From Solanum dulcamara (Eukaryota; Streptophyta; Magnoliopsida; Solanales; Solanaceae), in NCBI RefSeq assembly GCF_947179165.1, contig NC_077238.1:37747793-37811792 (forward strand): 64,000 nucleotides of DNA, given 5' to 3'. The position numbers and the translations under genes were made by a program. Every line of letters begins with the position of its first letter. Within the stretch, counting starts at the first letter, position 1. Below the pieces are notes generated by a model that was not told where the DNA came from, ran no database searches, and was given only the letters and a program-made list of their open reading frames with translations. Of this stretch, positions 8,009-20,099 are shown in pieces.

Positions 8009-11000
8009 GTACGGATTTTACTTTCATAACTACTACTTATATTTAATATTCTTTGCTTCATTACTAAGATTTCCATAAGAAAAAAAATAGGCTATGATTT
8101 AGCTTACATAGTACGGATTTTACTTTCATCCAAAGTACTCATACTACACAAATTTCCTTTTGATTCAAATTCCAGAAATGTTTCTTTCTCTATAGGAGTA
8201 AATATTGTCATTTCGAAAGGGTGTCTTTTTGTTTTAATTCTGGGTTTTTTTCCTTTTATGTTTATCAAGAGTATTTTGTTGTCTTTTAATTATTTTTCTA
8301 GTTTTTTTTTTTTTGCAGGACTGGGTAGGTCTACCAGCAGGAGTGAAGTTTGACCCAACAGATCAAGAATTGATAGAACACCTTGAAGCAAAAGTAGTGG
8401 CTAAAGAATCAAAATCCCACCCTTTGATTGATGAGTTCATTCCTACTATTGAAGGAGAAGATGGTATTTGCTATACTCATCCTGAGAAACTTCCAGGTGT
8501 TCGACTCTTTCTCTCCTACCTACAAATAGTACAAGAAATATTGGCATTTCCGTGTACCATAATTCAGGGAATTAGGTTTTACTATATATGTAGTTTTCTT
8601 GTAATTTGCAAGAGAGAAATAAAGGACACTTCCTTGTCTTTATTCTCCTTGTCATGTTTTTTCCTTACTCATATTCAAGAAAGTGTGTTTAAGAATTTTT
8701 ACATTATCAATTTACTTCTAAGATAACTGCACGGAATAATTAGAATTAGTTACCAAAAAATAACCCTCTAATGACATTTAGTGTGAAGATTATATTTTGG
8801 GTTTGTCCAACCTAACTTTGATTTTTACTTTGTTTAGGTGTTACAAGGGATGGACTAAGTAGACATTTCTTCCACAGACCATCAAAAGCATACACAACAG
8901 GTACAAGAAAAAGAAGGAAGATCCAAACAGAATGTCAAGACTTGCAAGGAGGTGAAACCCGTTGGCACAAGACAGGTAAGACTAGGCCAGTAATGATGAA
9001 TGGGAAGCAAAGAGGTTGTAAGAAAATTCTTGTTCTCTACACAAACTTTGGGAAGAACCGTAAACCGGAGAAGACAAACTGGGTAATGCATCAGTACCAT
9101 TTGGGACAACATGAAGAAGAGAAAGAAGGTGAACTTGTGGTGTCAAAGATATTTTATCAGACTCAGCCAAGGCAATGTAATTGGAGTAACACTACTAGCA
9201 GTGCTGCTGGAGAAGCCAACAGTGATGTTAATAGCAGAAGGGATAGTGGAAGTGGAAGCTGTTCTTCATCAAAGGACATCAACAATAATAATATTCCTTC
9301 TTCTCATAGGGATGAATTGTCTGCTGCTGTTTGTGCTGCTATGTCAACTTACTCTACCATGGATATTCAACAATACAAACCTGAACATTTTAGCTTTCTC
9401 CCATTTAGGAAAACCTTTGATCATGAGGTATTCATTCTTTTTTCTACATATATTCATTCTTTAAATCACCTTTCACTCATGTATACTAATGTGATACAAA
9501 CTATTCATATTCTAGTCTTATCGGTCTATGAAATTTTTCATCTTTTCTTTTGAAATTTTTTATCATTTTTAATGTCTTCTATCAGGCCATTTTCGTCACG
9601 TGATATGTAGGATAACAGTTAATAGTATTTTTTCCTAAGACTCAATAACTATTTAGCTCCATGAAACGTCAAATTGATACCAGACAAGAAGAAAACAAGA
9701 CTCGAGCAAAATATACGCTGTTTTTAAGTTTCCACATACACATTGCTTAAATAAGTAGCAACGAAAATTGTAGCAGTAGACGAGCTATCAAAAAGGAAAA
9801 ATAAAAAATGCATATCAATCTACTCGTAATATTGAAACTTAACATTAGAAAAAAAACAGTTTAATAACAAAATGTGATAATGAATTTTTTTGCAGGCAGG
9901 CATGGTAGTAGGTGAAGGTTCAATTGCAAGGGAAGGTGGTCCGGCAGCAGCAGCACCAGACGAGCGTGATATGGGGGAGCTACAGAACCCACATGATCCT
10001 CAGCTCCACCAACACCAACACCAACAGCAGCACCAGCAGCATCATCTGGTTGCATCCACTGCATTCCACATTAGCAGGCCAACACCCCCAATATCAGCCA
10101 TTATAAGTCCGCCTCCTCTCCATAACACTTCCGTTATTCTTGGTGAAGATGCCTTCCATGTTCCAAGATCTATAATCCTTCCAAATGACAACTTTCAGGT
10201 AACTCAGAAACAGAATCACTTTCTTCTTACTTTTTCCTTTTATAATGAAGTAGGGACAGCTAAAAGAAAAGAGTATTCTAAGTCATACAGTTTGAATTCC
10301 TTCCATTATAAAATACTCTCTCGGTCTCGATTTATGTTGTATCCTTAGAATTTTGAGAGTTAATCAAATATTTTTATATATTTTAAAAATATTTTAAATT
10401 ATTAATTATTAATTATTGTAATTTATAATACCTTTTATATAGATTTAAAATATATAAATTTTATTTTACAATCAAAAATTATAAACTTGAATCTGAAAAT
10501 TTCAACTGTTCCACATAAATTGAGACCGAGAAAATAAATTTGACGCTATTAGCTCATTTGAAAGAAAATCATGTGTGATTATTCATTAAAAATGAGATTT
10601 GCAATCTACATATAAGACACATTACATAGGGGCGGATGTAGTAAATAGACGGGATTCACATGAACCCAATAATTTTGACTTACACATATGTTATTATTTT
10701 TAAAAGTCACTAAATAAATAAAAATAATAATTTCAAATCGATTACATTAGATTGACTTTATATAAATTAAAATTCGACCCCATAAAATTCAAAATTTGAA
10801 TTTGTTACTATATAATAGGCTAATGATATAAATTAAAAAAATATAAGTTAAAGTCCTACGGATAATGACTGACATGTTGATAGGTAATAAGTAGGTTTGA
10901 AAGAAAAGGAAGAGGAAGTAGAGGTGCATTAGCAAACATGATGAGTTTATATGTCAAGTAAAAAAAATAGGAAACAAGAAATAATCGGCGTTTACACATC

Positions 11001-14000
11001 CCTGTTTCTTGCAGACAATACATGATCACAAATATGATTATGTTCGACATTTGTTCTAATTGAGTGTATCATCTTTCGGCAGCAACTTCAACAACAGCAG
11101 CAGCAACAACAACATCATAAACTAGGAGGAAGGTCTGCATCTGAATTGGAACAATTAATAATGGGCTGCACCTCAACTGATATCAAAGGAGTAAGTTACC
11201 TACTTTCTGACCTTCAATTAAAGATTAGATATAAATCATACTTGTTCACAACTAAAACAGAATATAATAAAAATGAATAAAAAAAGGGATATGGGTAGGA
11301 TAAGAAAGTAAATTTACTTCTTTATTTGACTATTATTTTAACAAAAGAAAAGGAGCTTAGAGGCGTAGAGACTTTTCCTTTATCTCTTTATCTCTTTATT
11401 CTTTCCGAATTTTATGCTCTTATACAACAAGTGATATAAATCTTTAAATAAAAAAAGGTGATATAAATCTAGAGCTTGGGAATTTTAGCTTACTCTTTTT
11501 TTTAGTATAGCTATATTTTTTACTATGTGAACCATTCTATATTTGAAATTAATTAAATTTTATATTTATTATTTTATTCTTAATTATGTAATGATTTATA
11601 GCTATCCGAATATGTAATGATATTTTATTAAATTTTATCCATAATTATTTAGTAATTTATAATTATACAAATATTTAATGACATTTTAAGAACATAAATA
11701 TTATTTTTTGTATTCTTTTTTAGACTCTACAATTCAAACGAATTCATATAATAAACTGAAACAAATATTAACTTTTTTAGTAAGAATCTGTTCACTTTTA
11801 CTTGTCCACTTTGAATTCTGTATATTTCTTAAGAAACAATGATTAATATAAAGATTATAGCACAATACTAATATTAACTGATGTATAGATTTAGGTTTGA
11901 GAAGTAAATAATTAATATTGAGTATAAAATAATTTTTTTTCCTTGGTATATTTAAAAAGACAAATAAAAATAAAAATTCATTTTTAAAATGCTAAATAAA
12001 TAAAAATAAACGAAGGAACTATTATTATAATTTATCATATATAAAAAAATTATTTAAATTTAAAATTATCTAAAATAAGTCCATTCAAATAGTATGACTC
12101 TTGTTAGAGCCATAATAAATCATTATAGGAAAAGAACAAACAATATTCAATTGCATGCATGGGATTCAGCAGTCAAAAAAGGTAACTGTGATCAAACCGT
12201 TTTCTTTTACTTTTCCATCCTTTGGGTTTTTTCTATTAAAGAAGAAAAGAAGAAAAGAAGAAGAAAGAAATGATATGCGAAAGAAAAAGAGTTGCCTCTC
12301 CCTTATTCCCTTCCAATCTCCTTTACTTCCTCACCTCTCTCTTCTTCCCTTGCCACTTTCATATTGTACCATTTTCTTCATAAAATAATTTTATTTTTGT
12401 TATTTTCTTTTGTCTTAATTTATGAAATACTTCCTTTTTTAGTTTATCAATTCTTCTTATCTTTTTATATTTATAAAAGAAATTAAACTTTAAAATTCTA
12501 AGTTCACTTTTAATAAGATAATTTATAATTGACATAATACATAAACAGAGCCTCAACTGACAAGTAATCATTTTAACTATATAAATGCACATTTAGACAC
12601 CTTAATTAATCTTTATTTTGCCAGTTGAATACTCCAATTTACAAAATGATCATCTAGACACTTCTACAATTTATGTGTCACATCAATATCGGGTGTCATT
12701 GAGACACAGTAGAGATGAATTGGACTATTTAATTTTCTGTTGAGATGAAGTTGAGGTGTTTAGAAATGTGCACCCTCATTGTTAAAGTACTCACGCGCCA
12801 ACTAATGTCAAATTTAAATATCTATTTATGTATTATGTTTTATTAGTTATACAAATGTCTAAAACTTATTTTAAGTAATAAGTTTAAAATATATTTCTTT
12901 ACCTTTTAACTTCGTGCATGATCAAACAATGGTACACAAACAAATCATAGGGTGAGTTCGGTACCAAGGAAAATTATTTCTGAAAAATATTTTTCCAATT
13001 TTTTCAGGTTGGTTGGTCAAATATTTTGAAAAATATTTTCTTTAGAAAAATAAGGTCATTAAAAATAAGGAAAATGAGTTCCTTGATAAAGTAGGAAAAA
13101 TGAATTTCCTAATAAAAGTAAGAAAAAGTTGTCCTAGTGACATTCCACATTGATTGTATTCTCTCAACCCTCCAACACACCTCATTTTCAGCCTCACCTC
13201 CCATAGCCCTCATCCCCACCATCCCACACCCTGCTTCCCCTCCTCCACCTTCCATAGTATTTTTAAAAATTATATACTTTTTTCTTTTAGGATAATAGTT
13301 TCTTATTATCTACTAGACACAAAAAATAAGTAGAAAATCTTGAAAACATTTTTCAAAAAAAATATGTTTTATAAAAACATTGTACCGAACACGCCCATAA
13401 TTTACGTATATTTCATTGTTGGTCATGCCGCATCGTCATTTGCCCATTCGCTTGAAGTTGTTTTCATCTTACCATGCATATTAATTTGAACAAGCTTATG
13501 AATTTTTGATAATGGTGCCTGCTATGTTTGGATTTATTGTTTTGGCTTCAAAATAGGTGTTTCATTCCAGTTGAATCAGTTGTCCTGGTCAAATTTCCTT
13601 AACCATATGGAGCTAAATATAATTGTTTATATTAGGTGGTGGAAAATTTGAGCCTAGAATCTCTGCTTCATCTGATAACTGTGTGACTAGCTCTTTGAAA
13701 ACTTAAGGGATTACATAATGCATATTTATTTATTTAATTATATCTTCAATATTTTGACTTGCTCCAAATATGAAACCTCAATGTTGGAATGCGCTAAAAG
13801 GAAACCGGGCCGCATTAACCAACAACTTTTGAACAACAAAGAAGCGGGGGAGAGATGGAGCTAAGGGGTCGTTTGATAAGGTGTATTAGAAGAAATAATA
13901 TATGCATTAATTTTGCATATTAGTAATATCTTGTTTGTTATTCTTTTTCATCCTATGCATTAGTTATGCTCTATTAGGTATTGAGGTGTGTATTAGCAAT

Positions 14001-14634
14001 ATCATAAAAATCCATGGTATTAATAAAAAGAGTTTAAATGCATGCATTAACATGATTAAAGACCCAATTGCCCCTCAAACCCCTTTTTACATTTTTTCCA
14101 ACATATTAGTGAATGGTATCCTTGTAAATAATTTTTTTTAAAAAAATATTATGCAATGCATGCTATTTTTAATACACCAAACAAAACAATGCATAATAAA
14201 CACAAAATAATGCATAATAAACAATCTTTTGCATAATTAACGTAAATATTATTAATACACTCTATTTAACATTATTGTTATACATCCTACCAAACCACCT
14301 CTAAAACCTTTACAAATATGCTTTATGGTGAAATGGTTTTATTAGGCCAAATTCCTGACATTAATTGCTCCCTAGCTAAGAAAACACGTCAATAAAGTGT
14401 AAAGAAAAGGAAGATGTTACTTTTATGCGGGCATGTGCATTTTGGAAAGAAGATTCTTAATGTGTGATTTCATTTGTGACATGCCAACATATATTTGAAT
14501 TCTGAATGTATTTATTAATAATAAATTTGGGTTGCTTGCTGCAGGAGTCATCCATCACAAACTCTCAAGATGCTGATTGGTTGAAGTACTCACACTTCTG
14601 GCCTGACCCTGACAACCCCGATCATCATGGCTAG
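7880..14634 (+). CDS. NAC075: NAC-domain transcription factor, NAC075 type (six exons)
   Basis: Exons are 7880-8008, 8319-8496, 8838-9427, 9896-10198, 11083-11190 and 14545-14634. All junctions are GT-AG and the frame joins cleanly to 465 residues. Residues 1-43 hold [20 protein letters not shown] and CGHKLEGKP. The NAC domain (about 44-218) starts [20 protein letters not shown] and includes [40 protein letters not shown] and [11 protein letters not shown]. Gln/His-rich stretches follow in exons 4 and 5. The C-terminus [20 protein letters not shown] matches the Arabidopsis NAC075 tail. NAC proteins bind DNA in the nucleus; Arabidopsis NAC075 has been linked to secondary-wall/vascular NAC control, flowering time and senescence. 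The start is the first in-frame ATG and matches the family. The gene looks intact. Orthology to NAC075 rather than a close paralogue is inferred from memory of the family. Confidence 0.93.
8319..8496 (+). CDS. NAC075: NAC075 exon 2
   Basis: It follows a T-rich acceptor (TTTTGCAG) and encodes NAC subdomains A and B, residues 44-102 plus one base of Gly103. The donor is CCAG|GTGTTC. Confidence 0.92.
8838..9427 (+). CDS. NAC075: NAC075 exon 3
   Basis: It encodes NAC subdomains C to E (residues 103-218) and a Ser/Asn-rich start of the activation region, to residue 299. The acceptor is TTTAG|GTGTTAC and the donor GAG|GTATTC. The basic TRKRRKIQ segment is a likely nuclear localisation signal. Confidence 0.92.
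9896..10198 (+). CDS. NAC075: NAC075 exon 4
   Basis: It encodes 101 residues with an Ala run and a Gln/His block ([15 protein letters not shown]). The acceptor TTTTTTGCAG|GCAGGC is followed 4 bases later by a second AG; only the first keeps the frame, because the second runs into TAG. Confidence 0.9.
10316..10534. mobile_element. Stowaway-type MITE in NAC075 intron 4
   Basis: The terminal inverted repeats are CTCTCTCGGTCTCGATTTATG and, at the right end read in reverse complement, TTTTCTCGGTCTCAATTTATG. Both sides carry a TA dinucleotide (10314-10315 and 10535-10536), the Stowaway (Tc1/mariner) target duplication. The 219-bp AT-rich interior has no coding capacity. Confidence 0.85.
10628..10812. 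mobile_element. degenerate MITE-like repeat in NAC075 intron 4
   Basis: It starts GGGGCGGATGTAG, has GGATTCACATGAACCCAATAA, and ends near ATTCAAAATTTGAATTTG. This resembles a common Solanaceae repeat with GGCGGAT-type ends, but its right terminal repeat is eroded and no target duplication is clear. Confidence 0.45.
11083..11190 (+). CDS. NAC075: NAC075 exon 5
   Basis: It encodes 36 residues: LQ followed by a Gln run, [19 protein letters not shown] and TSTDIKG. The acceptor is CGGCAG|CAACTT; further in-frame CAGs inside the Gln codons could shift the junction slightly. The donor is GGA|GTAAGT. Confidence 0.88.
11191..12532. other. NAC075 intron 5, first part
   Basis: AT-rich non-coding intron sequence with CT-rich tracts near 11370-11400 and 12290-12360. 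No further element could be supported here. Confidence 0.6.
12533..12837. mobile_element. long-TIR MITE in NAC075 intron 5
   Basis: The two ends form inverted repeats of roughly 75 bp: CATAATACATAAACAGA and ATGCACATTTAGACACC at the left match, in reverse complement, TCTATTTATGTATTATG and GGTGTTTAGAAATGTGCAC at the right. The long imperfect stems suit a MULE-derived or foldback MITE. No clear target duplication was found. Confidence 0.6.
12950..13396. mobile_element. MITE with GGGTGAGTTCGGTACC ends in NAC075 intron 5
   Basis: The left end is GGGTGAGTTCGGTACC and the right end in reverse complement is GGGCGTGTTCGGTAC. ATA flanks both sides as a possible 3-bp duplication. Its interior is rich in GAAAAATATTTT words and non-coding. 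The superfamily is not certain. Confidence 0.75.
13865..14301. mobile_element. Tourist-like (PIF/Harbinger) MITE in NAC075 intron 5
   Basis: The ends are GGGGTCGTTTGATAAGG and, in reverse complement, GAGGTGGTTTGGTAGGATG. A TAA duplication lies at 13862-13864 and 14302-14304, as expected for Tourist elements. The interior matches the truncated copy at 5831-6169 (TGCATGCATTA words, CAATGCATGC, TAATACACCAAAC). Confidence 0.85.
14545..14634 (+). CDS. NAC075: NAC075 exon 6 with stop
   Basis: It encodes the last 29 residues and TAG. The [19 protein letters not shown] tail is the strongest marker of the NAC075 group. It lies 3354 bp after exon 5 because intron 5 has gathered MITEs. Confidence 0.9.
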   Translation, partial: ESSITNSQDADWLKYSHFWPDPDNPDHHG

Positions 14635-15260
14635 GGAAGGAGGAGAAAATGGAAACTCTCATCTTCATCATTACTATACTTCAAGACTTGTTGAAGTTTT
14701 GCACAAATAAGTGACAAATTCAAAGAGGACCAAAACTATATACACTACTCTACTAGTATACTTGTTTTATTTTAATACACTATATATCTTTTACAACTGA
14801 AATGCTGGCAAAAGCTAAGGTACTGCCTGAAGCTCAACTGAACTAACACTTCAATTCAACTAATGTTGGAAAAGCCAAGAAAGAAGAAGGAGACCAAGAA
14901 AGGCTGCCCTCTTCTGACAAAAATTACAAGAAAGGGCCAAAGCGAATGCATCTGCATGAAAATCATCACCACTATGATTACGATATCATCTTCTTATTAT
15001 TTGTTTATTTTTTTCCTTATATATAATTTCTTTTTTTTTTCCACATTAAACACCATAGGAATATCTGTGCAAAGTGCATACCCAACTTTGTTGATTGCGT
15101 CTATGGACAGTCTCTTTTTAGAGTAGAATACTTTCTTTTTTGGGACACAAAATATTTCCCTTTATAGAAATGAAATGTGATATTGATTCTATATATTTTT
15201 TTACTGCTTTTACTTGCACACAACTTTCGATGAGGTAAATTAAGTTAAAGGACTTCCAGA
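14635..15260 (+). other. NAC075 3' untranslated region and downstream flank
   Basis: AT-rich sequence after the stop holds possible poly(A) signals, including an AATAAA near 15260. An 87-codon open frame at 14863-15126 lies here; its low-complexity, Phe-rich second half and position argue against coding. Confidence 0.5.
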
Positions 15261-15415
15261 AATAAAGCAGCATCTTGTGTTAGCTCCTAGGTGGTAACAG
15301 ATCTAACCCGGAGCACTACTTTAGTAGTTAGGAGTGTATATAGTTACTCAACTTTTTGCTTTACTCATAGTTTGCTGCTATTTCATGTGAGTAATTATTT
15401 CTTTCGCGATTTCAG

Positions 15416-15775
15416 TTCTACAATTGTCTTGGATGAATCAGGTTGGGTTATTTCATTTTAGGAGTGGGTTTGGGTTTGAGTTTGGATGCGGCAACAATCT
15501 CTTTGCTTTGAGAAGCAGAAAACTCCTCCTCAGGTATCTCCACGACAGCCTTTCCAGCATGTGGTGTGAATGTCTTGGTGCGCTTACAAGCCTGCATAGA
15601 ACTTATCATTTTTGCCTCAACTTTCTTTCTCTTACACCAGCTGGTATGGAGTTCTTGGTAAAACTGAGGGGCTTGCCTTCTAAAAGATGAGTTCATCTGC
15701 AAGAATGGGAACAAACTTTCCATTTGCCTTCCTTAGTCTCGATTTCACTCTTTTTGGAATCAACTGAGCCAGTGA
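15416..15775 (-). repeat. dispersed repeat, copy 1, with a 91-codon open frame
   Basis: It matches 44494-44845 along about 350 bp (TACAATTGTCYTGGATGAATC, GTGGGTTTGAGTTTGGATG, CTTGGTGC, GCTTGCCTTCT, ACTCTTTTYSGAATCAACTG). The minus strand has an open frame at 15448-15723 encoding a lysine-rich basic peptide (CKRTKTFTPHAGKAVVEIPE, KPKPTPKMK). It may be the 3' coding end of an unrecognised transposable element. The function is unknown. Confidence 0.55.
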
Positions 15776-15880
15776 ATTACTTTCGTCCAGAGCAGAGGCG
15801 GATTCAAGATTTTGAATCTCTGGGTGCCACGCTGCTTTGAACAGTAATATATGACAAAACTCCAGTGTAAAGCAAGATAG
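15776..15880. repeat. fragment of a GGCGGAT-type repeat
   Basis: GAGGCGGATTCAAGATTTTG followed by AATCTCTGGGTGCCA resembles one end of the Solanaceae repeat seen degenerate at 10628. It lies between the dispersed repeat and the LTR of element A. Confidence 0.35.
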
Positions 15881-18278
15881 TTATCACGGCCTGATCCTAG
15901 GGTCTAGACGTGACACAATGATCTGGATTATGAGGGATCTCAACCAAGCCATCTTAGCACACATCGCATACATAAGGTAAAGAAACATAGTAAAGTAAGC
16001 GGAAATAACAACTCAAAAAATAAACTCTAAGAGATAGAAATACTCAATGTGTCCAAACGGACTACATCAAGACCACGCCTAAACATGCCTCTATTCTAGA
16101 CTTTGATGGGGGCTTAGGATAAGCTCCTAGCTCATCCAAATCATGAGAAGAAAGTCAATGTAATCATACGAAAAGAATGTCATTTCCTCGATGGAATGAG
16201 GACTCACCAATTCTTTGACAACCTAAGAAACTCTAGCCATGAATAGGATGATCGTCGTCCGCTCCTACATTATAAGACAATGTAGGCAAACTATGTGTTA
16301 GTACATAAAAGGTACTAAGTATGTGATTTATGCATGAACAAGTAATAAGACATGAACAATATGACATAAGATGCATGACGAACATAATGAACATGAGCAA
16401 GCATAAAAGCATTTAAAAACATATGAAAACTTATTGTCAATGCATCATAAAACTTCATAGCAAATCTTATAGCTTAACATTCAACTTGTGTGGGATAAGA
16501 CCTTTAACCGACATCTTAAGACCATGCGAGCTATAACATGGAATCCGATGTAACTCCCACATCGAGATTAGAGGAGCTACTCGCCAAGGTAGACTCCTTG
16601 AGAAACAACTTTAACTTTGTGAGCTATATGTGGATCCACTAGCTAGGCCATGAAGACAACTTACGTGGGCAACGTAGTTTGGGACTTTAGGTTGCTACTA
16701 GAATTTTCTTGGGTAACTAACTGCATTACCGAGTCGAACTCCACCTAGAAATCCTCTCGATGCTTAGTCAATATCCCAATGGAAACTCATAAAAACATGA
16801 TCATAACATTATAGGGAAAGATAGTAACTACCTATCAATCCATCTTTATAAAACATAGTAAGAGTAGCTCATTAACCTTAGTGATTCACATGAATCCATA
16901 ACTTCCGCGAGAATTATCCTTATCGCCATCTTAAACATGAATGTGTGAGAATTATACTTATCACACCATAATAACTATCTCGGATCATAATTGATCATCA
17001 TCATAACTTTCATCATTAAATCATAATCTCAACTTCATTGATGAAAACTTTCTTTGAAAAACATTGAACTCATAAACAACTCATGAAAAATCATTTTTAA
17101 ACCTCATAATCATGATTGAAAAATAACTTTATGCATGGAAATTCATAATTAAACTTAAAATCACAAAATTCGTATAGATACATGCTTAGAATAATCATTG
17201 ATAACAGTTCAAAATGAAATTGAAACAACACAATGCAACTCATCAATGATCCCTCGATCAAGTCCTAACTAGAAATATCAGCAAGAGGGTTCTTCCCTTA
17301 ATAAAAAAAGTACCAAGACCGGAGATGCTTCAAGTGAGAAATCGGATCGAGAAAGCTTCGCCCAAAGGTGCTCATTGAGCCGGTCACCGTTGGCTAAAAA
17401 CTTTGATAAAGATTTATAGCATCATTCAAGTAAATACAGATTAAGATCGTAGAAACATGAGCAAAATTAGGGTTAATAAACCATTAAAAATTGAAGTAAA
17501 CCTTGAAAAAACTTTTGGACTCCATGGGTGAAAGGAATCCATGGATCAATCCCCACATACCTTGGTTGAATTCACTTAGAATTGGAGAAGAAACCTTGTA
17601 TTCTTACCTTAGGAGAATTTGAAGAGTGATTTAGAATAGAGGGAAAATTGAAAGGTTAGGTATATATAGGCTTTGAACTTGGCCATAATTGTGTCTAGGT
17701 ACATTAAATCGAATCTTGGGAAAAGACACAATTGTGCTTCATTAAAACTGGAATTTGGACCTACGAATCCAACTTTACACTCGTTCTTAAATCTATGAGT
17801 TGTAGACTTGAGTAATAATGCAGGACCTGAGAAAATCCCTGAAAAACAAGCCTCAAGATTTTTCTTATGAGTCAAGTTTACGTTTACGACTCGTCATCAT
17901 GTCTACGATTCGTCAAACTGGCTCTTCCTCTAGGTATTGATTTTTGAGATTTGGGAGATTCTAAAGTGTACCTATGAGTTATCATTATGACTCATTATTG
18001 TGCCTACGAGTCGTCATCTAGACTCGTCTTGAAGGCCTAGAAATATGCAAGTTTTGATTTGTGTATGAGTCATCCTTACGACTAGTCAACAGGACGACGA
18101 CTCTACTTATTGAATTGTAGGAAATCCTTCAGAAACTTGTCTTGAGAAAATCCAAGTACATATTTTAGGACTCGTTTATACAAGTCGTAGGAACCTCTAC
18201 GAATCGTAGAGTGGGTCATTTGTTCCCTTTCTTGAGATTTCTCCTTTGTTCTTACTTTTTGACTTCTAGATTCTTATA
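15881..18278 (-). repeat. element A 3' LTR
   Basis: It aligns with 32810-35014 from ATCACGGCC/CTACGACCC to CTTCTAGATTCTTATA/CTTTCGAGGTCTTACA. It is about 190 bp longer than the other copy, mostly because of sequence near 17230-17440. It has a palindrome-rich U3 tract at 17755-18230 with words such as CTACGAATCGTAG and CTACGAGTCGTC. A minus-strand splice-donor-like CCAAG|GTATGTGGGG lies at 17565-17551 beside the CCATGGGT.../...ATCCATGG pair. Confidence 0.88.
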
Positions 18279-18559
18279 ATAACTCTCTCTTGGAAACATT
18301 TGTCCTCGAATGAGATTAACTTATCATAGGAAAGACACGGAAAAATGACTAGCAACCCAAAATAATAATAATGATACCTTGAATTGCATAGAACATAAAA
18401 ATTTCAAACTTTAATATAAAACATGACTTAGAATCAACTTTCATGAACATGCATGCATATGAATGATAGAGGAGGAACTGAATACGTCAGAGTTCAACTA
18501 ACTTGAATAAGAACAACTTACTATATTAGGCTTGAGTAGAGGGAAAGAGGTAGGAGTAT

Positions 18560-19256
18560 CATTTTATCATGTCCGCCTCCGCTTTCCAAGTAGCACTTTC
18601 TACTTGTTGGTTCCTCCATAATACTTTGACGGACACAACTTCTTTTTTATTAGCTTCTTCACTTGCTGACCAAAGATTTCCACCAAAATTTCCTCATAAG
18701 TAAAATTCTCTTTAACACTCACATCTTCTAATGGTACAATGTAATTCAGATCACCCACAAACTTTCTCAACATAGATACATGAAACACCGGGTGAACCAT
18801 GGGTAACTCAAATGGAAAATCTAACTCATAAGCCACCTTTCCAACACGTCTCAATATCTTATAAGGTCCAACGTATCTAGGACTTTGTTTCCCTTTCTTT
18901 CTAAAATGCATTACACCCTTCATGGGCGAAACCTTCAAGAAGACCCAATCATCCATCTCAAATTCAAGCCCCTTCTTTCTAACATCCGAATAGGATTTTT
19001 AACGACTTTGAGCCATCCTCAACCTCTCTCTTATGAGTCACACCTTCTCCAAAGCATCTATTACCAAATTTGGACCAATCAAGAACATCTCACCTACTTC
19101 AAACCATCCCATCAGGGATCTACATGTTCTCCCATATAATGCTTCAAAAAGAGACATTAGGATTCTAGAGTGATAACAATTATTATAGGCAAACTCAATC
19201 AATGGCAAATGCTCATCCCAACTCCCCTTAAAATCAATCACACATGGACTCAACAT
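18560..19256 (-). pseudogene. element A integrase C-terminus and chromodomain-like tail
   Basis: Reads with frame changes: HLPLIEFAYNNCYHSRILMS (end of the integrase core), then DDWVFLKVSPMKGVMHFRKK, GPYKILRRVGKVAYELDFP, VHPVFHVSMLRKFVGD and PLEDVSVKENFTYEEILVEI. The last segment is the position of the chromodomain in plant chromoviruses, thought to steer integration to heterochromatin. Stops break it, so it is a relic. Confidence 0.8.
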
Positions 19257-19376
19257 ATCTTCTAAGGTTTGGATCGTTCATTTGGCTTGACCATCAATTT
19301 AAGGATGAAAAGTGGTACTTAACTTAACCTTTGTACCAAGAACCTTTTGAAATGACTTCCAAAAGTGTGAAGTGAA

Positions 19377-19922
19377 TTAAGGACCTCGATCCGATATAAA
19401 AGACAAGGGAACACCATGTTGTCTTACCAAATCGCCAACGTACAACTTACCATAGTCTTCGGTACTATAAGAAGTCTTAATCGGTAGAAAAAGAGCCGAC
19501 TTAGTCATCCAATCTACAATAACCCAAATGGAATCATATTGCTTCTTAGTACGAGGCAAACCCATTACAAAGTCCATATTCACATCTTTCCACTTCCAAC
19601 TAGGAATTTCAATGTCTTGAGTTAATCCTTTGGGTCTTTGATGCTCAACTTTAACTTGTTGACAATTAGGACACTTAGCTACATAATCTACTGTGTCCTT
19701 TATGCCATTATACCAATACACTTTCCTTAAATTATGATACATTTTGGTGAAACCCGGATGAATCGAATACTGAGAGCTATGGGCCTCATTCAATATAAAT
19801 TCTCTTAAACCATCAACATTAGGCACATACAATCGACCTTGATAATGGAGTACACCATATCCCCCTTGGGAGAAAGCCTCACTGGATATTTTGGAAATCG
19901 ACTTCTTTAACTCAACTAACAC
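19377..19922 (-). pseudogene. element A integrase zinc finger and core
   Basis: A 181-residue open stretch has the HHCC zinc finger (HSSQYSIHPGFTKMYHNL through CPNCQQVK), then DIEIPSWKWKDVNMDFVMGL with the first catalytic Asp, DSIWVIVDWMTKSALFLP, and LSFISDRGP with the second catalytic Asp. The third catalytic residue (Glu) is beyond the break at 19377, where a stop replaces the usual frame. Confidence 0.88.
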
Positions 19923-20099
19923 CAGATCATGGTCTTATTTGGCCTTAACATACACCACAAGAGACGATTCTGAGCCATTATGCACAAGAACACCTCCATC
20001 ATTAGAACCAATAAAATACACACCTAAATATGCCAATCTAGGAACATCTTTGATCAATTTTCTATTATATTCCTTAACATGTGCAACACTATCCATGGA

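Noticed and set aside
8313..8726. 137-codon frame as a free-standing gene
   Set aside because: It is NAC075 exon 2 read through into intron 2; the sequence after LPG has no similarity and a good splice donor lies at that point.
12155..12486. Overlapping open frames in NAC075 intron 5
   Set aside because: Composition comes from CT-rich and A-rich tracts; both strands are open, and no domain is visible.
14863..15126. 87-codon open frame downstream of NAC075
   Set aside because: It lies in the 3' untranslated region, its second half is Phe-rich from poly-T runs, and it resembles no known protein.
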